From assembly GCA_000934455.1 (NCBI GenBank), contig KN883793.1, positions 91,148-150,282 of the forward strand: 59,135 nucleotides of DNA, written 5' to 3'. Position numbers and translations under genes: made by a program. This document shows, piece by piece, positions 1 through 10,678 of this stretch. Source of the stretch: Apostichopus parvimensis. Its lineage: Eukaryota > Echinodermata > Holothuroidea > Aspidochirotida > Stichopodidae. The notes beneath the pieces are model-generated. The model did no database searches. It had not been told where the DNA came from and worked only from the letters and a program-made list of their open reading frames with translations. Numbering within the stretch: position 1 is the stretch's first letter; every line of letters begins with the position of its first letter.

Positions 1-559
1 GTATAACGCCTAATTAAAATAGCATTGGTAAGGAAACCACACATACGCTATGGCCCTTTCCAGCGCGCTTGGTTTAAGATGACCTACATTGACGGCCATT
101 TACTTACTTTAACAAGGGATGACCGCCAATGCTGTAGACGTTGGAAAAGGTAGAAAGCAAAATATACACACAAGAAAGAAAACAACCTTGACACGGTATC
201 CACATATTAAAAGTTCTTAAGTCGATGAACAAAGTTGTTAGGGCCTAGTTTGTTTTATATGTTTACCCAATTGTCATGACAAATGTTGGTAAAAATATCA
301 TAAATGTATAGTTATGACTATCATAGAATCTTACAGGAATATTCTCTTTACATGCGACAATATATAACTGTAACTAGTCGACTATAGTCTATAGCATAGC
401 GTACTTATATAGGAAAGTGGTACTAACAGGGCATGTTGCAGATTCATATTCATTGTGGTTGGTGAGATATTAATGGCCTGGTGGTATTTTTTTAAGTGTG
501 CTACATTCTCTACATGCCAAACCTCACAGCGGAATAAAACTTATGAAGAATATTAAGAT
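1..559. other. AT-rich flank, no recognised feature
   Basis: No open frame or repeat that I can name. The sequence becomes GC-richer at about 640, where the retroelement block starts. Confidence 0.5.
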
Positions 560-1374
560 CAACATATTGGCAATGCAGGATGTACAATTATTGGTAATAT
601 TCTATTTTCGAACACTGGTATAGAGTTGTAATTAAATTTAACCATGGCGGGGTTCCTGCGAGAAGACCCAGTAGGAGCAGGAACCACGACATACTCGGCA
701 AATACGGCGCGATGAAAAGTAGCCTCGTTCGGAAGAGGCTTAGCTTGAGAAGGACCCTCCGAAATCTCTTGTTGTGATTTCGCGCAAGCCATGCTCTCGC
801 GCATGAACATATACTATTTCACGCTCGATACCGAGAACATCGCGAGATCTGTGCCGGGGCTGCATCCCTCCGCCCGCGGTGGCAGGACATTAGGGCAATA
901 TCTGCGTCCCTGAGTTCTATAAAGGCGTTCCGCTTGAAGAGATCCTTCAGGCGGCTGCAGGGATGCTTATATTGAGAAGGATCTTGTGTATGAGGCAGAG
1001 GGGTGAGGAAAGTCGTACGCCCGCAACCCCTCCCAATCGATCTATAATGCAACCGAAGCCAATGCTCTAGGATGGAAGGTCCGTGTACTGCCTCCATCTT
1101 CAGGGGAAACAGTACAGTACCTTATGTCGTTGAGGCACGCTCCTTGACCCTGTAATGAAGATTTTGAGGAGGTAGAGGCGAAGTTCTTATGGCCCGGTAG
1201 CGGCGGCCGTGCTTCCAGTTCTCTTTTGTCAGCCACCAATATAGGTGTGCCTTGTCTAGGCCGGCTAGTACCACCCACGTGTCTTGGATTCAATGCTCTG
1301 GGTTTAAGTGAATGAGGAGCTGTAGCTGAATATGTCCAATTCTAAAGCGATAAAGTGGGACCACGTCCACTAGG

Positions 1375-1970
1375 CTGGCCCGAACCGAAGATGGCCTTTA
1401 GTGTGCGGAAGTAGATGGTCGCAACCAGGAAATGAATATCCTGGTCTGGGGTGAGACGCGATTCTTTCCGGCTGATAACCCTGGTGAGTCTTTCGATGAG
1501 CTAGGTCGTGCGGGTCTGATTCAGTTAAGCCTCCATGACGAACCAGTCGTCGGGCTTTTGGTTCGGGCAGACGCAGACCGGCGTAGCTCCGCAATGGCGC
1601 CCACTACCCTTGTGAAGAACCGCGGCGAAGTCGAGAGGTCAAATGGTAGCACCGCGAGGTTGTAGTCATTCCCCCTGTACGAGAAGGCGAGAAAACTTTG
1701 AGAGTCGACTTCGATTGGGACGTGAGGGTACGCGTCCTTGAGTTTGACGGTCGCTGCCCACAGGCCCTGTGTGAGGTTTGGCATGATAAGCGCAAAATTG
1801 TTTATGCAAAACAGAGTAGGCCGTACGAAGCGCTTGTACAATAGCTTCAGGATTAATATCGCTAGAACGAGCGGAAGAGGGGTCCCTTTCATTCCCGTCT
1901 CCTCCACTATCGCGCCCTTCGCCAGTAGGGCATGGAGCTCGTTCTCGACCTGGGTCCATATTTTCCCAGA
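1375..1970 (-). pseudogene. DIRS-type reverse transcriptase, frameshifted
   Basis: The minus strand read from 1970 downward gives an RT of the DIRS1/Ngaro group. The family copies its RNA into DNA and uses a tyrosine recombinase for integration. Visible in order: VENELHALLAKGAIVE (upstream connection block), GLWAATVKLKDAYPHVPI (the family's DLKDAY.HVPI block with the first catalytic Asp), then LAVLPFDLSTSPRFFTRVV (the LPFGL..P..FT block). Near position 1580 the frame is lost. The continuation lies in another frame as VCVCPNQKPDDWFVMEA, the (Y)LDDW catalytic block with the two Asp kept but the residues before it altered. A further block, LTPDQDIHFLVATIYFRTLK, matches the region after the catalytic box. 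Besides the frameshift there are stop codons after MEA and in the following stretch, and the GFYS/KKDGG-like block before GLWAAT is poorly preserved. It is not functional. Confidence 0.8.
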
Positions 1971-1999
1971 TGTTTTAGAATAACCGGTGTCTCCTACCT

Positions 2000-3600
2000 A
2001 CCGCCATATACGCTGTATACGTGGCAGGGTGGGCATCCCCACGGTCGTGGTACATTAAACGTCGATAAGTTCGTTTTGACAATATCAATGATAATCGCTA
2101 CGCAATTGACGGCATTGGCCGCGGCTGGAGCGTCTCGGCGATCGGGCCATTAGCTCTGTCCCTTTGGGGTTCGGTTGGAATGCGCACCGTACGATCTTTG
2201 TTTTGCGTTGGGCCTGCGGGTTAGCAAAGCACAATTTGGCGAGCGTGTCGCGGCTGTCTTTATCGCCGAGCTGGCCATTGACGAGGTCCTCTTCCAAGAT
2301 GGGTGAGGTAGCCAGTCTATTTCTAGACTCTAAAACGTTAAGTGATCCTTGTAAACTAGTCGTAGACCAGTCAGTTGTTGATAGTTCCGCATGAGGACTT
2401 CGTCTACTAACAGGAAGGCCGATGCAAAATTCATCACCACTCGGGATGCCTGGTCTAATTCGTAGATCAAACTTTCTAGGCTTTTGCTATATGGGTCCTT
2501 AAATTCAAGCTCAACCAGCCCTGGATGCGGTTCGTGGCATCCCGTGGATCGGCGAAAGACGAAACAACCGTTTCCAAGGTGAAGGCAGTCTACCAACTTT
2601 GAAAGACCTCTACCCCGTTAAAAGCAAAGCGGGTCAACGGGAACGTGGGAGTCGTCTACGGGCGCTTCATTCGTGGTGCGCAGCATGGATGACGACTTGG
2701 GTGCCGAGGTCTCTGCCGGAGGGGCTTCAAAACCTAATCACTGCAATGACGGCCTTTGCGATTAGATCAATTGGGAAGTAGTATCCCTATGTTCCATATA
2801 TTCCTCTGAGTCGGCTCCTGGTGACCGGACGTCCTCAACCAGACGTCCTCAACTGTTGCTTCTACCTAGTGTGAGGCCGGCGGGCGCTCAGTCGCGCGGG
2901 CTAGGTGTCACACTTGGGAGCATAAGGCCTACGTAAGCTGTGAGAGAAGCGACGCGGATTCGGAGGAAGAAGGTCCTGAGGACGGGGGAGGCGACTACGT
3001 GGAACTATGTTGTATGTGCCCTTGTCTTACGGACTGCGGGTCCCTCCTAAAACCCGTCAGAGTCCGCAGAGGTCTCATCGAGTATCGGCGAGGGACGACG
3101 CACTGGCAAGCGGCTGCGTTCCCTGGACTCTCGTGGTATCGACTCATACTTGGTAGTCCGGTCCTTTGCGGACCCGTGAGTCTGCTCCTCAGAAGATGAG
3201 GGCATGACGGAGACTTACGCCGTGGCAGTTGTTCTACCTGACAAGCCAAATACTTGGCCTTCGGAACCATCCCTTTGGCTTGTCATATATATTTGGTTTG
3301 ACGTTAGCCGAAAGGTTCCAGCCTTTCTCCGCATGTGAAGTCGTTTCCTGAGCGGCTGTTTGTGGTGCTCGAGGAGTCAAGTCCGGTGGGTTTTTCTGGA
3401 CCGTGGCGTGTGGAGCAGGCTGGTCTGGCATTGGAGTTGGTGACGACAGGGGAAGGTGGTCGAGCGGGAGTTGCAGCCATTGGCATTTGACCTACAACCA
3501 GGCCTCTGTCTCTTTCAAATTCGCCTGTGTGAAGGTCAAACAGATCAAGCACGGGTCCACCTGTTGCAGGATCTGTACTGTAGTCATATTGCGTGCTCGT
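2000..3600 (-). pseudogene. Possible gag-like remains of the DIRS-like element
   Basis: These frames lie upstream of the RT on the same strand, where DIRS elements carry their structural protein. Short minus-strand frames are found at 2085-2297, 2330-2596, 3234-3431 and 3304-3552. The two farthest upstream are rich in Pro, Thr, Ala and Ser. The 2330-2596 frame has a helical-looking stretch (LIYELDQASRVVMNFASAFL). The 2085-2297 frame has a basic tail (ARSPRRSSRGQCRQLRS), as the C-terminal end of gag-like proteins often does. I recognised no defined domain. The assignment depends mainly on position, strand and shared GC-rich composition, and chance open frames in GC-rich DNA are a real alternative. 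Confidence 0.3.
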
Positions 3601-3690
3601 CCAAAGCCCGACCGGGACGGAAAAGCGAACAGATCGCGCACTTGATGTTGCTTCTCTCTTCCTTTGACATCGCTACCAGTAGCTAAGGAT

Positions 3691-5227
3691 AGACAAATCC
3701 AGAAGTCGGGAAGAAACGAACAACAACGTTACTCGTATAAACCAATAAACCAAGTAAACACGGAAGGAAACTGGTCCCGTGAGACGGGCTATGGCCTATT
3801 CTATGAATGTGAGATGGAGAATGTAAGAGCCGGAAAAAGCAGTGCAGGTCTTTCAGTAATCCAAACCGAAAGCCCGAGTTACGCCAGATTAAGGCCTATT
3901 TCTCCGAAGGAGAAGCCACAAGAGGGCGGCTTAGCAAAACCCCGCAAATCCTGGGAGGGAAGAACTTAACACAAACCATAATACAAGTATTACCGCAATG
4001 CAATGTCTGCCTAGCTACATTACGTAAGCCTGCCACGGTGCTTTGCACAATCGATACACGTGCAGAACCGTAATACACCAAGTGGGCGTAATCCTTATGA
4101 AAAATACGAGACTGGATACTGCCAAAATCAAGAGGGTACTCAAGAGGTGACTTGAAGAATCTCTTTGCAAACTTTGTTCTGAACCATTGCCAGTCGCAAG
4201 CAGAAGGATTTGCGCAAGAAAACGTCAGTGAAGGTGTATATGAAAACGCAGTAAAAAAATACAAACAAAATAGTGTGCAGTGACCGTCACGGAGGGCGCA
4301 GTGCTAATTTTTTTACCAGCAGCGTCTCGGTAGACTAGGAAAGTGCGTTAGTGTAGTAGGAGACATGTAACCAAAAATAATGTATAAAGTTTGGAAAGTA
4401 AATTTACTCATGTAAATAAGTCATTCAATCCGTATGTATATTTGTGTGCAATTACCAGTCCAAAGCTAAAGAATAAAACGTATTCCTTGTTAAAGAATCT
4501 ATGTCAAAGATCAGAAATTGAAAAGCATATCTACCATCCACATCAGCTTCAATTTTTATTCGTGTTGTTATATTTGTTGTTCCCAAAAAGCTGTTGATGT
4601 GGGTATGGTGTCAGTAAAAACAGTCATCACTGACTAGGCTACGATTGTACAGTTCATTTAAAATTAAGATATTATAAAGCAATCTTAGAAGAAAAACCCA
4701 GCTCCAAATTATATTTTTCTCCTATTGCATGTGTAATGGGTGAAATTAACTTAAAAAATAGAATTAGCTAAATAGAATTATTAAATTAATTAGTTCATCA
4801 TGTTTCTGCTTCTTGAACATGTTCAGTACAGTCATGTTGTGCTCTGCATTGTATGTGTTTCTACAGTTGTGACTTTGTTAGTGTTACTTCTTATAGGCAA
4901 CACCAAAATCAATTCAACCAAGATATACATTTGCATCAAGTTTTGACGTGTCGGATGACATATGATTATGTTAACTTCTTTTAAACCTGTATTGTTTGAA
5001 TATTTTCCCTGTTGTGAAACATGTTTGCATTCAGTAATGCTAGCTGTGAAACTGGAACGACAGGGAGCCAAGACGCTTGGTGTACAGAATATTTCAAATG
5101 AAAATGTCTATACATTAACCTTACTAGGAGCACAGTTTTGAAGTCCTTTTGCATAGGTTGGGACTGAAAGAGGTGGTTGATTTACACACACAAAAAAAAA
5201 TTATTGTATGGTAAAACTTCTGGCAAA
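3691..5227. other. Unassigned spacer with imperfect inverted repeat
   Basis: Between the retroelement block and the TTAA transposon. A 122-codon minus-strand frame (3896-4264) and an overlapping 101-codon plus-strand frame (3664-3969) have no recognisable domain, and I do not call them genes. From about 4300 the DNA is AT-rich. An imperfect inverted repeat pairs 4527-4545 (accatccacatcagctt-like) with 4588-4611 around a loop of about 40 bases. Confidence 0.4.
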
Positions 5228-5550
5228 TTAAAGAGGTTATGAAACAAAATTTCTTCATCATCGTATTTTGTACTCTCGTAGTTTTCTAATGATACCCAAT
5301 TTGTGTCAAACGAAGCTTGCATCTTTGAGGAATAAACGATCAAAAATTCGAAGGTAATAAAAACTTTCTAAAAATTGTTGTATTTACGGTAATGCGGCGT
5401 GACGTCAGTCGAGGAACTCAGCTAACTTCCGAGACGCCTTGTTTACATTCTTAAACGTCTGAGAACACACAACATTACACTGTTGCAGTGCTCCGTAGTA
5501 ATTGAGGTTTGGAGATTTGTTTTACGTAAATTGATCTCGTAACTGTTAAA

Positions 5551-5700
5551 TAGCCGAGCCGATATGTGGTATCAGGTTGCTCCACCACAAGTAAAGACGG
5601 ATTTCTACTAAAAGCTTTTCCAAAAGATGACAGAAATCGAAGAATTTGAACACGACTCGCTCAAAACACTACACATACACAACGTTATGAGTGCCTGTAG
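5551..5700 (+). pseudogene. THAP zinc-finger domain remnant, copy 1
   Basis: THAP domains are C2CH zinc fingers that bind DNA, and in P-element and Kolobok transposases they recognise the transposon ends. This stretch aligns base for base with the better-preserved copy at 24197. The start codon is replaced by TAG at 5551-5553. The reading then passes through a G-C-S block, a G-F block, the conserved F-P-K-D and an R-R-I block, and ends at TGA (5647-5649), where the family has its invariant Trp. The first metal-binding Cys is also missing. A few codons of recognisable frame follow the stop. This is not a working gene. Confidence 0.65.
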
Positions 5701-6066
5701 GCCTATACTGTTGCCAAATTACTTGTTATGACCATAGCCTAGGCCTCCTTGATGCAGCAAATGACGATTTTGTGGGGGTTACCTAATATTTTGCACAAAA
5801 CTCAACGCCAGTTGGTTTTAGAACAATCAATACTAGATCTGCAAGTTTTCTTTGTGGTAAAACTGGCGTTGTGTTGTGATTTTACGTAACAGTTGGATGA
5901 TACATTTACACGGGCTAGCCTGTTATACAACGTCTATTAGTTAGGTTTAGACCCCATGTTACCACTACTAGTAATATAGGGTTGCACTTGCACTGTACAG
6001 AATGTCACATTTTCCTTGCACTGTAAGTAACAAAATTCTAGAAGCTTCGCTACGAAGTTAAGTAGC

Positions 6067-6465
6067 ATGATCATCGACATTCGAGATCATTTAAATCATA
6101 TGGTGGTCTTAATAACGGTGGTTTTGTTTATGCTCAACCGACCAGTGTCGGTTCAGGGTAGTCCAACCGTTCTGCTCGTGGACGTCGATCGGCAGCGACG
6201 CGTCTCGGCCATGGGGATCGGATCGTTTTACAATTCTCCTGCAAGGGGCTCAATTGATAGGGAAAAACACCGATATCTTCATCACCCTCGAAAACTATTT
6301 CCTCCTCTTCTTCCTCAAAAAAATAATTTTCGTCAAAGCTTACGAATGTCCTGGGAGGTGAAGTGCTATTTCCTCGGAATCGCAAGATTCGGGAGAAGAC
6401 ATTTTCAATTGATGAGAAGAGTGTTGTGGTTACATGTAGTAAACTGTATAACGCCGTATCGGTAA
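6067..6465. other. Overlapping open frames inside TTAA transposon, unassigned
   Basis: A 132-codon plus-strand frame (6067-6465) overlaps an 83-codon minus-strand frame (6134-6385) with an acidic run (FFEEEEEEIVFEGDED). Neither matches a family I know. The minus-strand frame is the more protein-like because of its acidic cluster, and it could be a remnant of a second gene read from the right-hand end. Without another copy to compare (copy 2 is lost in the gap here), coding status cannot be judged. Confidence 0.25.
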
Positions 6466-6692
6466 ACAGCGGGGAGTCGGCACTGGCTGAAATGGTTCCA
6501 TTGATGACGTCAGATGAACTGCGGTGGGCAGCTTTGATTTTTTTTACGAGTGGCAGCTCGAGAGGTATACTTTGACAGCGAATTTCTGGCGTTTGAAGCC
6601 GTATTTACGGAGAGTTGTGCATGGGTGGTGTTGTAGTAATGTAGATAAACCATTCCAAGACATGAAAATTTTCCATTTCATAACCTTTTTAA

Positions 6693-7419
6693 AGTATTCC
6701 ATAATTAGATTTAAAGAATCGACGCGATCAAGTGTTTTGTGTGAAATAAAGTTGTGTGAGTAGCAATAGTGAACTTAATCACTGATGTCTTCCCTTCAAT
6801 GCTAAAATAACTGATAGCGCTAAAACAATTAATGCTAAAACAATGTGAACAATGTGAATCTCTTCCATTAAGAACATTTTAAGCCATGTATCAGTCAATT
6901 GATATAACCCATCGTTGGAGCCGATGGATAATTACTGTAAATGTATTTCAGGGTTAAGTCAATCTGCATATACATTGACAATAACCTATTTGCGTGGGAT
7001 GGATGGTCGGTGAAAGATGACGTCATACATTTTAACTCAAATATTGATAAAAGGGATCCAATCAATATACTGGGTCAAACTTTGTTCAAATTTATGAACA
7101 GTTCTGTTTTTACATTTGTTAACAGTTCTTACAGGTCTTTTAAAATTGAGAAATTATCATCTTCAAAATGATTAGAAAATGTCAAAATCATTTCCGCTGT
7201 CTCAATGCATCTGCATCGATAAAAGTGCTAAATACAATTTTTCGGGGTTTGGTGTCGAAGGTAAAGGACACTTTGTTGAGGCGAAAACCAGCAACAGGAT
7301 CAGGTTTATATAGATTAGATGTGTTTCTTCAACATTTGCCTCCTGTAAAAGAACATACATTATATCATATTGCAACACACTGAGAACACAGCAATATTTT
7401 AGCCAGATGTTGTCATAGC
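6693..7419. other. AT-rich spacer, nothing recognised
   Basis: No domain-bearing frame, RNA gene or repeat was recognised between the TTAA transposon and the minisatellite block. Confidence 0.5.
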
Positions 7420-7565
7420 ATAATTGGATCCACGATACACGATATGCTATACAGGATCCACTATAGGGCAGCCACTGTAACAAACTTACTGTGCACGATC
7501 CGCTATGACGATCCACAATACCTAGTACACTATACACGATCCATTTTAAACCATTCAAAATACAC
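7420..7565 (+). repeat. Degenerate GATCC minisatellite, block 1
   Basis: A run of imperfect short units built around the words ggatcc, cacgatcc and actatacac (for example ctatacaggatccactat, then gatccgctatgacgatcc, then acactatacacgatcc). Unit length is about 13-14 bases with frequent indels. It resumes at 7985 after unrelated sequence and a different minisatellite. Confidence 0.65.
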
Positions 7566-7850
7566 GATGAACAGGGGCTCCCTTGGACATACCCACCAGG
7601 GCTTTAAGATACATACATAGATTCCAACAATATTTCACAATAGCTTCTCTTCTGACATGTATTGTGTAACATTATCAAGTGGATGTAAACCTAAAGGTTC
7701 TTTAACATGAAGCCCTACTTATGCAACCTCCATCCTCACTTTTGAATATTTGAAAAAGCCACCGTTAATATGGGACACTCTGAAATCTACATGACTTATG
7801 AAATATGACTTTTGCATAGCATGCAAGTGGTACCATATAGGAGATCTTTA

Positions 7851-7990
7851 CTGTTACACCCAGCAGGCCAATTACTGCTCTAGTAAATGATTGTTACACC
7901 CAGCAAACCGGTGCTGTTTGAAGACATGACTGTTACATCCAGCAAGACAAGTTATGTTCTAGTAAATGACTGTTACATCCAGCTAGACAC
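7851..7990 (+). repeat. 39-bp minisatellite, four units
   Basis: Four tandem units of about 38-40 bases, each starting with (a)ctgttaca(c/t)ccagc. They start near 7851, 7891, 7929 and 7969. Units 1 and 3 also share ctctagtaaatg or ttctagtaaatg at their ends. The last unit runs straight into the second GATCC block. Confidence 0.75.
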
Positions 7991-8342
7991 TATGCTGGAT
8001 CCGAAATACACGATCGACTATACTGGATCTACTTGACAGGATCATAATACAAGATCACAATGCTGTATCCACAACGCAAGATCCAATCTACATGTTCGAT
8101 TATACGGGATCTACTTTGCAGGATCAATATATACGATCCAATATGATAGATCCAGTATACATGATCCTATTTAAATGAACCATTGTACACAATCCACTAT
8201 ACATGATTCAATGTGTACGATCCACTATGCATAATCCAATATACAGGATCCCATGTGAGCGATACACAATATATAATTTACTATATAGGATGAACTATAC
8301 ACGATCCACCATACGTGACTCACTATGCACGATCCAATCTAC
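7985..8342 (+). repeat. Degenerate GATCC minisatellite, block 2
   Basis: About 350 bases of the same degenerate unit as block 1, with many variants of atacacgatccactat, acaggatc and cacgatcca and spacing near 13-14 bases or multiples of it. No long open frame. Confidence 0.65.
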
Positions 8343-10454
8343 AACTAGCGCAAGGTATTGAGGTATAACCTAGTAATGTTAAATTGTCATATTTTAGTCT
8401 TTATAAGTGACATCATCTGCCATAAGATAATTTATTCCAATGAAAATCATTTCAAACACGTATAATTGAATAGATTCAAAATTGTACCTTTCCGATGCAA
8501 ATTTGATTCCACATCAACCAATATGGAGACAGTTTCAAGTCGACAAATATAAAAACCATGTTTAGGCTTCAAAAACTTGTTGTGTTTTAAAGGAATCAAT
8601 AGGACGTGTGAATTGGCAATTTCGTTACTTCCACAGCTCAAGAATAAATCAGCTAAATCAGTGATAGAGGTTTAATCTTTGAGTGATTTTTTTTTAACTA
8701 AACCTTCTCAACAGCAACACCTTATTTACTACGTTCGTACACAGCGGCTCATAACCAATCGCAAACGCACTTTCATTTTGTGCAAATACCTGTTTTAAAC
8801 CTTAATGTTAATGTTTATGATGTGTTCATTGGTATCAGAATGAACTTCTCTTTGGTTTCAGAGTGCAATGTTTAGAGGGAGCTCTATAATGAATTGATAT
8901 TAGTCTTGTCTAGTTGACAACTTGTTATTTCTTTGAACATTTTCATCGTTTGTTTTCCTCATTCTAAGTTACGTGAGGACTTCTATGATATTCTTGATAT
9001 GCCCAGAACTGGCCTAGAAAAATGGAGATTACCAACAAAAAAGAAACTTACCTTCACTAATATAAGTTTTCAGAATATCCTTTGATGAGAGTTCTTCAAC
9101 ACTGGGTAAATGTAATTTTCTCTTCAATGTCGTTGATCCACGGCCATGAGAAGATCCCGGTATTGTAAGATATAACGAGTTAGTGTTTGTGAAATATCAA
9201 AGTTTATAACAATCCGTCTGGCGATGAAGAATTCAAACGGAACATAAAAGTCAGATAATCCTTTTTCAATAATGTCTTTAATATTGGGTATTAACTACCA
9301 CAATATATCAACTACTCGCATCGGATCATTAAAACATTCTGCTGAATTTCCGTGGTCATTTTTTTAAAATTACATCTAACAGTTCTCAAATACTGTTATA
9401 CTTACATATCCCAAAGCAAATAAAATCGTTTGTCAACGTGTACACAATTAGATATTTAAGCGAACACAAATGTAAGTTTACAAGTAGGCTCACATAGTTT
9501 CCCCCCAAAAAAATCCAAACTTATAGAAACTCATGAAGTTTGTTGAGGTATATATATCTTGAGAATAACAAATGTGACCAAACGAAGTTACTAGACAGTT
9601 TCAAGTAGTAACTTGAGTCTCACCCTTACTGCCTTTCCGTTGAATAGTTTTCTTTGCATTCATACAACGCTTTAAATTCTGAGCACTATGAAAAATACTA
9701 TGGTCGTGTATGGTAATGATTCGCTACTAATAAGATGCAAATTATTGTTGTTATGCAATGGCGTGTGAAAATTGTTATCATAAAAGGTGACCTATTGTAT
9801 TGCTCAGTGTTATGACGCATAGGAATCTACCATTTGTTGCTTAGGGCACGTTAACATTCTCGTCGAATACTTCTAAGATTTACGATCACGGAATTGTTTT
9901 ATATGACTACATATAAAGATCATTAAATGCACCACGTGCGACCTCTAACAGTGATGCAGTCATTTTTTGACAAAACAACAATCAGTTTAATACTTAAATT
10001 ACCAATACACCTTTACTCGATCATTTGCTAATGGTGAGAACTGATTGAAACTATGCAAGAACTAGTCAATCGTAACGTTGATCTTTGTTAGGACTCGCAA
10101 GCCTTAGCAGAAAGAAATACCAAACGCAGGTGTTGGTTCACCAGTGACCACGCACTTTTTCACATACTCCATTTGCTTCTCTCTTACAAGTAGTAAAATA
10201 ATTAAAATATATGAACTTTAAAGCTGGATTTCCATAACACACCCATATGTTATTTAATTTCACTGTGGCCATGTGCTGACACCTACGTATCACATAACAT
10301 ACTGTGGCATGTATGTGTGTTGCATACGGGGAATTTTCGGGGATATCTACAGTGGTCGATGAGTATTACCTTCCAAACTGCCAATAAGGTAGAACTTCGG
10401 CGGAACTTAATTGTGAGAAGTTAAACCGCAAACCGAAGCACAAAATAGCTCTTT
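8343..10454. other. AT-rich DNA, no recognised feature
   Basis: About 2.1 kb with no domain-bearing open frame, RNA gene or obvious repeat. Confidence 0.5.
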
Positions 10455-10467
10455 GGGGGGGGGGGGG
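10455..10467 (+). repeat. G homopolymer (13 G)
   Basis: An uninterrupted run of 13 G, followed 190 bases later by a 21-C run. The length is probably variable or error-prone. Confidence 0.85.
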
Positions 10468-10657
10468 ATATCCATGAAATGCCCATTGTTTCTTATTTTT
10501 AAGACGTGTTTGATCCGAAGTATCCCTGACATATATCCCAGTTATTTACAAATATATACAGAGATTCAGTAATAGTACACTAGTGCGACACGTTGACGAT
10601 TAGATATAGCGCACATACAACAAACTATGAAACTTGCAAGAATCCAAGACTGCGCTA

Positions 10658-10678
10658 CCCCCCCCCCCCCCCCCCCCC
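10658..10678 (+). repeat. C homopolymer (21 C)
   Basis: An uninterrupted run of 21 C followed by a C-rich, pyrimidine-rich tail to about 10700. On the minus strand it is a 21-G run. Confidence 0.85.

Larger units (their letters stand above)
560..3690 (-). mobile_element. Decayed DIRS-like retroelement (approximate limits)
   Basis: This block is visibly richer in G and C than the DNA on either side, and its minus strand holds pieces of a retroelement. The anchor is a reverse transcriptase of the DIRS type at 1375-1970. Upstream on the same strand (2000-3600) are short proline-, serine- and arginine-rich frames that could be gag-like remains. Downstream (560-1350) are broken frames where RNase H and tyrosine recombinase would lie in an intact DIRS element, but I could not recognise the motifs of either. 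No terminal repeats were found, so the limits come from base composition and frame content. All frames are interrupted and the copy is dead. The DIRS assignment rests on the RT alone. Confidence 0.55.
5228..6692 (+). mobile_element. Kolobok-type TTAA transposon with THAP remnant, copy 1
   Basis: A complete element by its ends. It is flanked by TTAA at 5228-5231 and 6689-6692, the target duplication typical of the Kolobok and piggyBac superfamilies. The inverted termini are AGAGGTTATGAAA (5232-5244) and TTTCATAACCTTT (6676-6688), identical in 12 of 13 positions. The inside, 1457 bp between the TTAAs, carries a broken THAP-domain frame near the left end, which favours Kolobok over piggyBac. It also has a TGACGTCA-like box near each end. 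No transposase catalytic region is recognisable, so the copy is non-autonomous or internally deleted. A second, gap-truncated copy is at 23911. Confidence 0.75.

Noticed and set aside
819..1293. Minus-strand frames in the place of RNase H and tyrosine recombinase of the DIRS-like element
   Set aside because: I could not find the RNase H Asp motifs or the R..R/H..Y recombinase residues, so these are not called as those domains.
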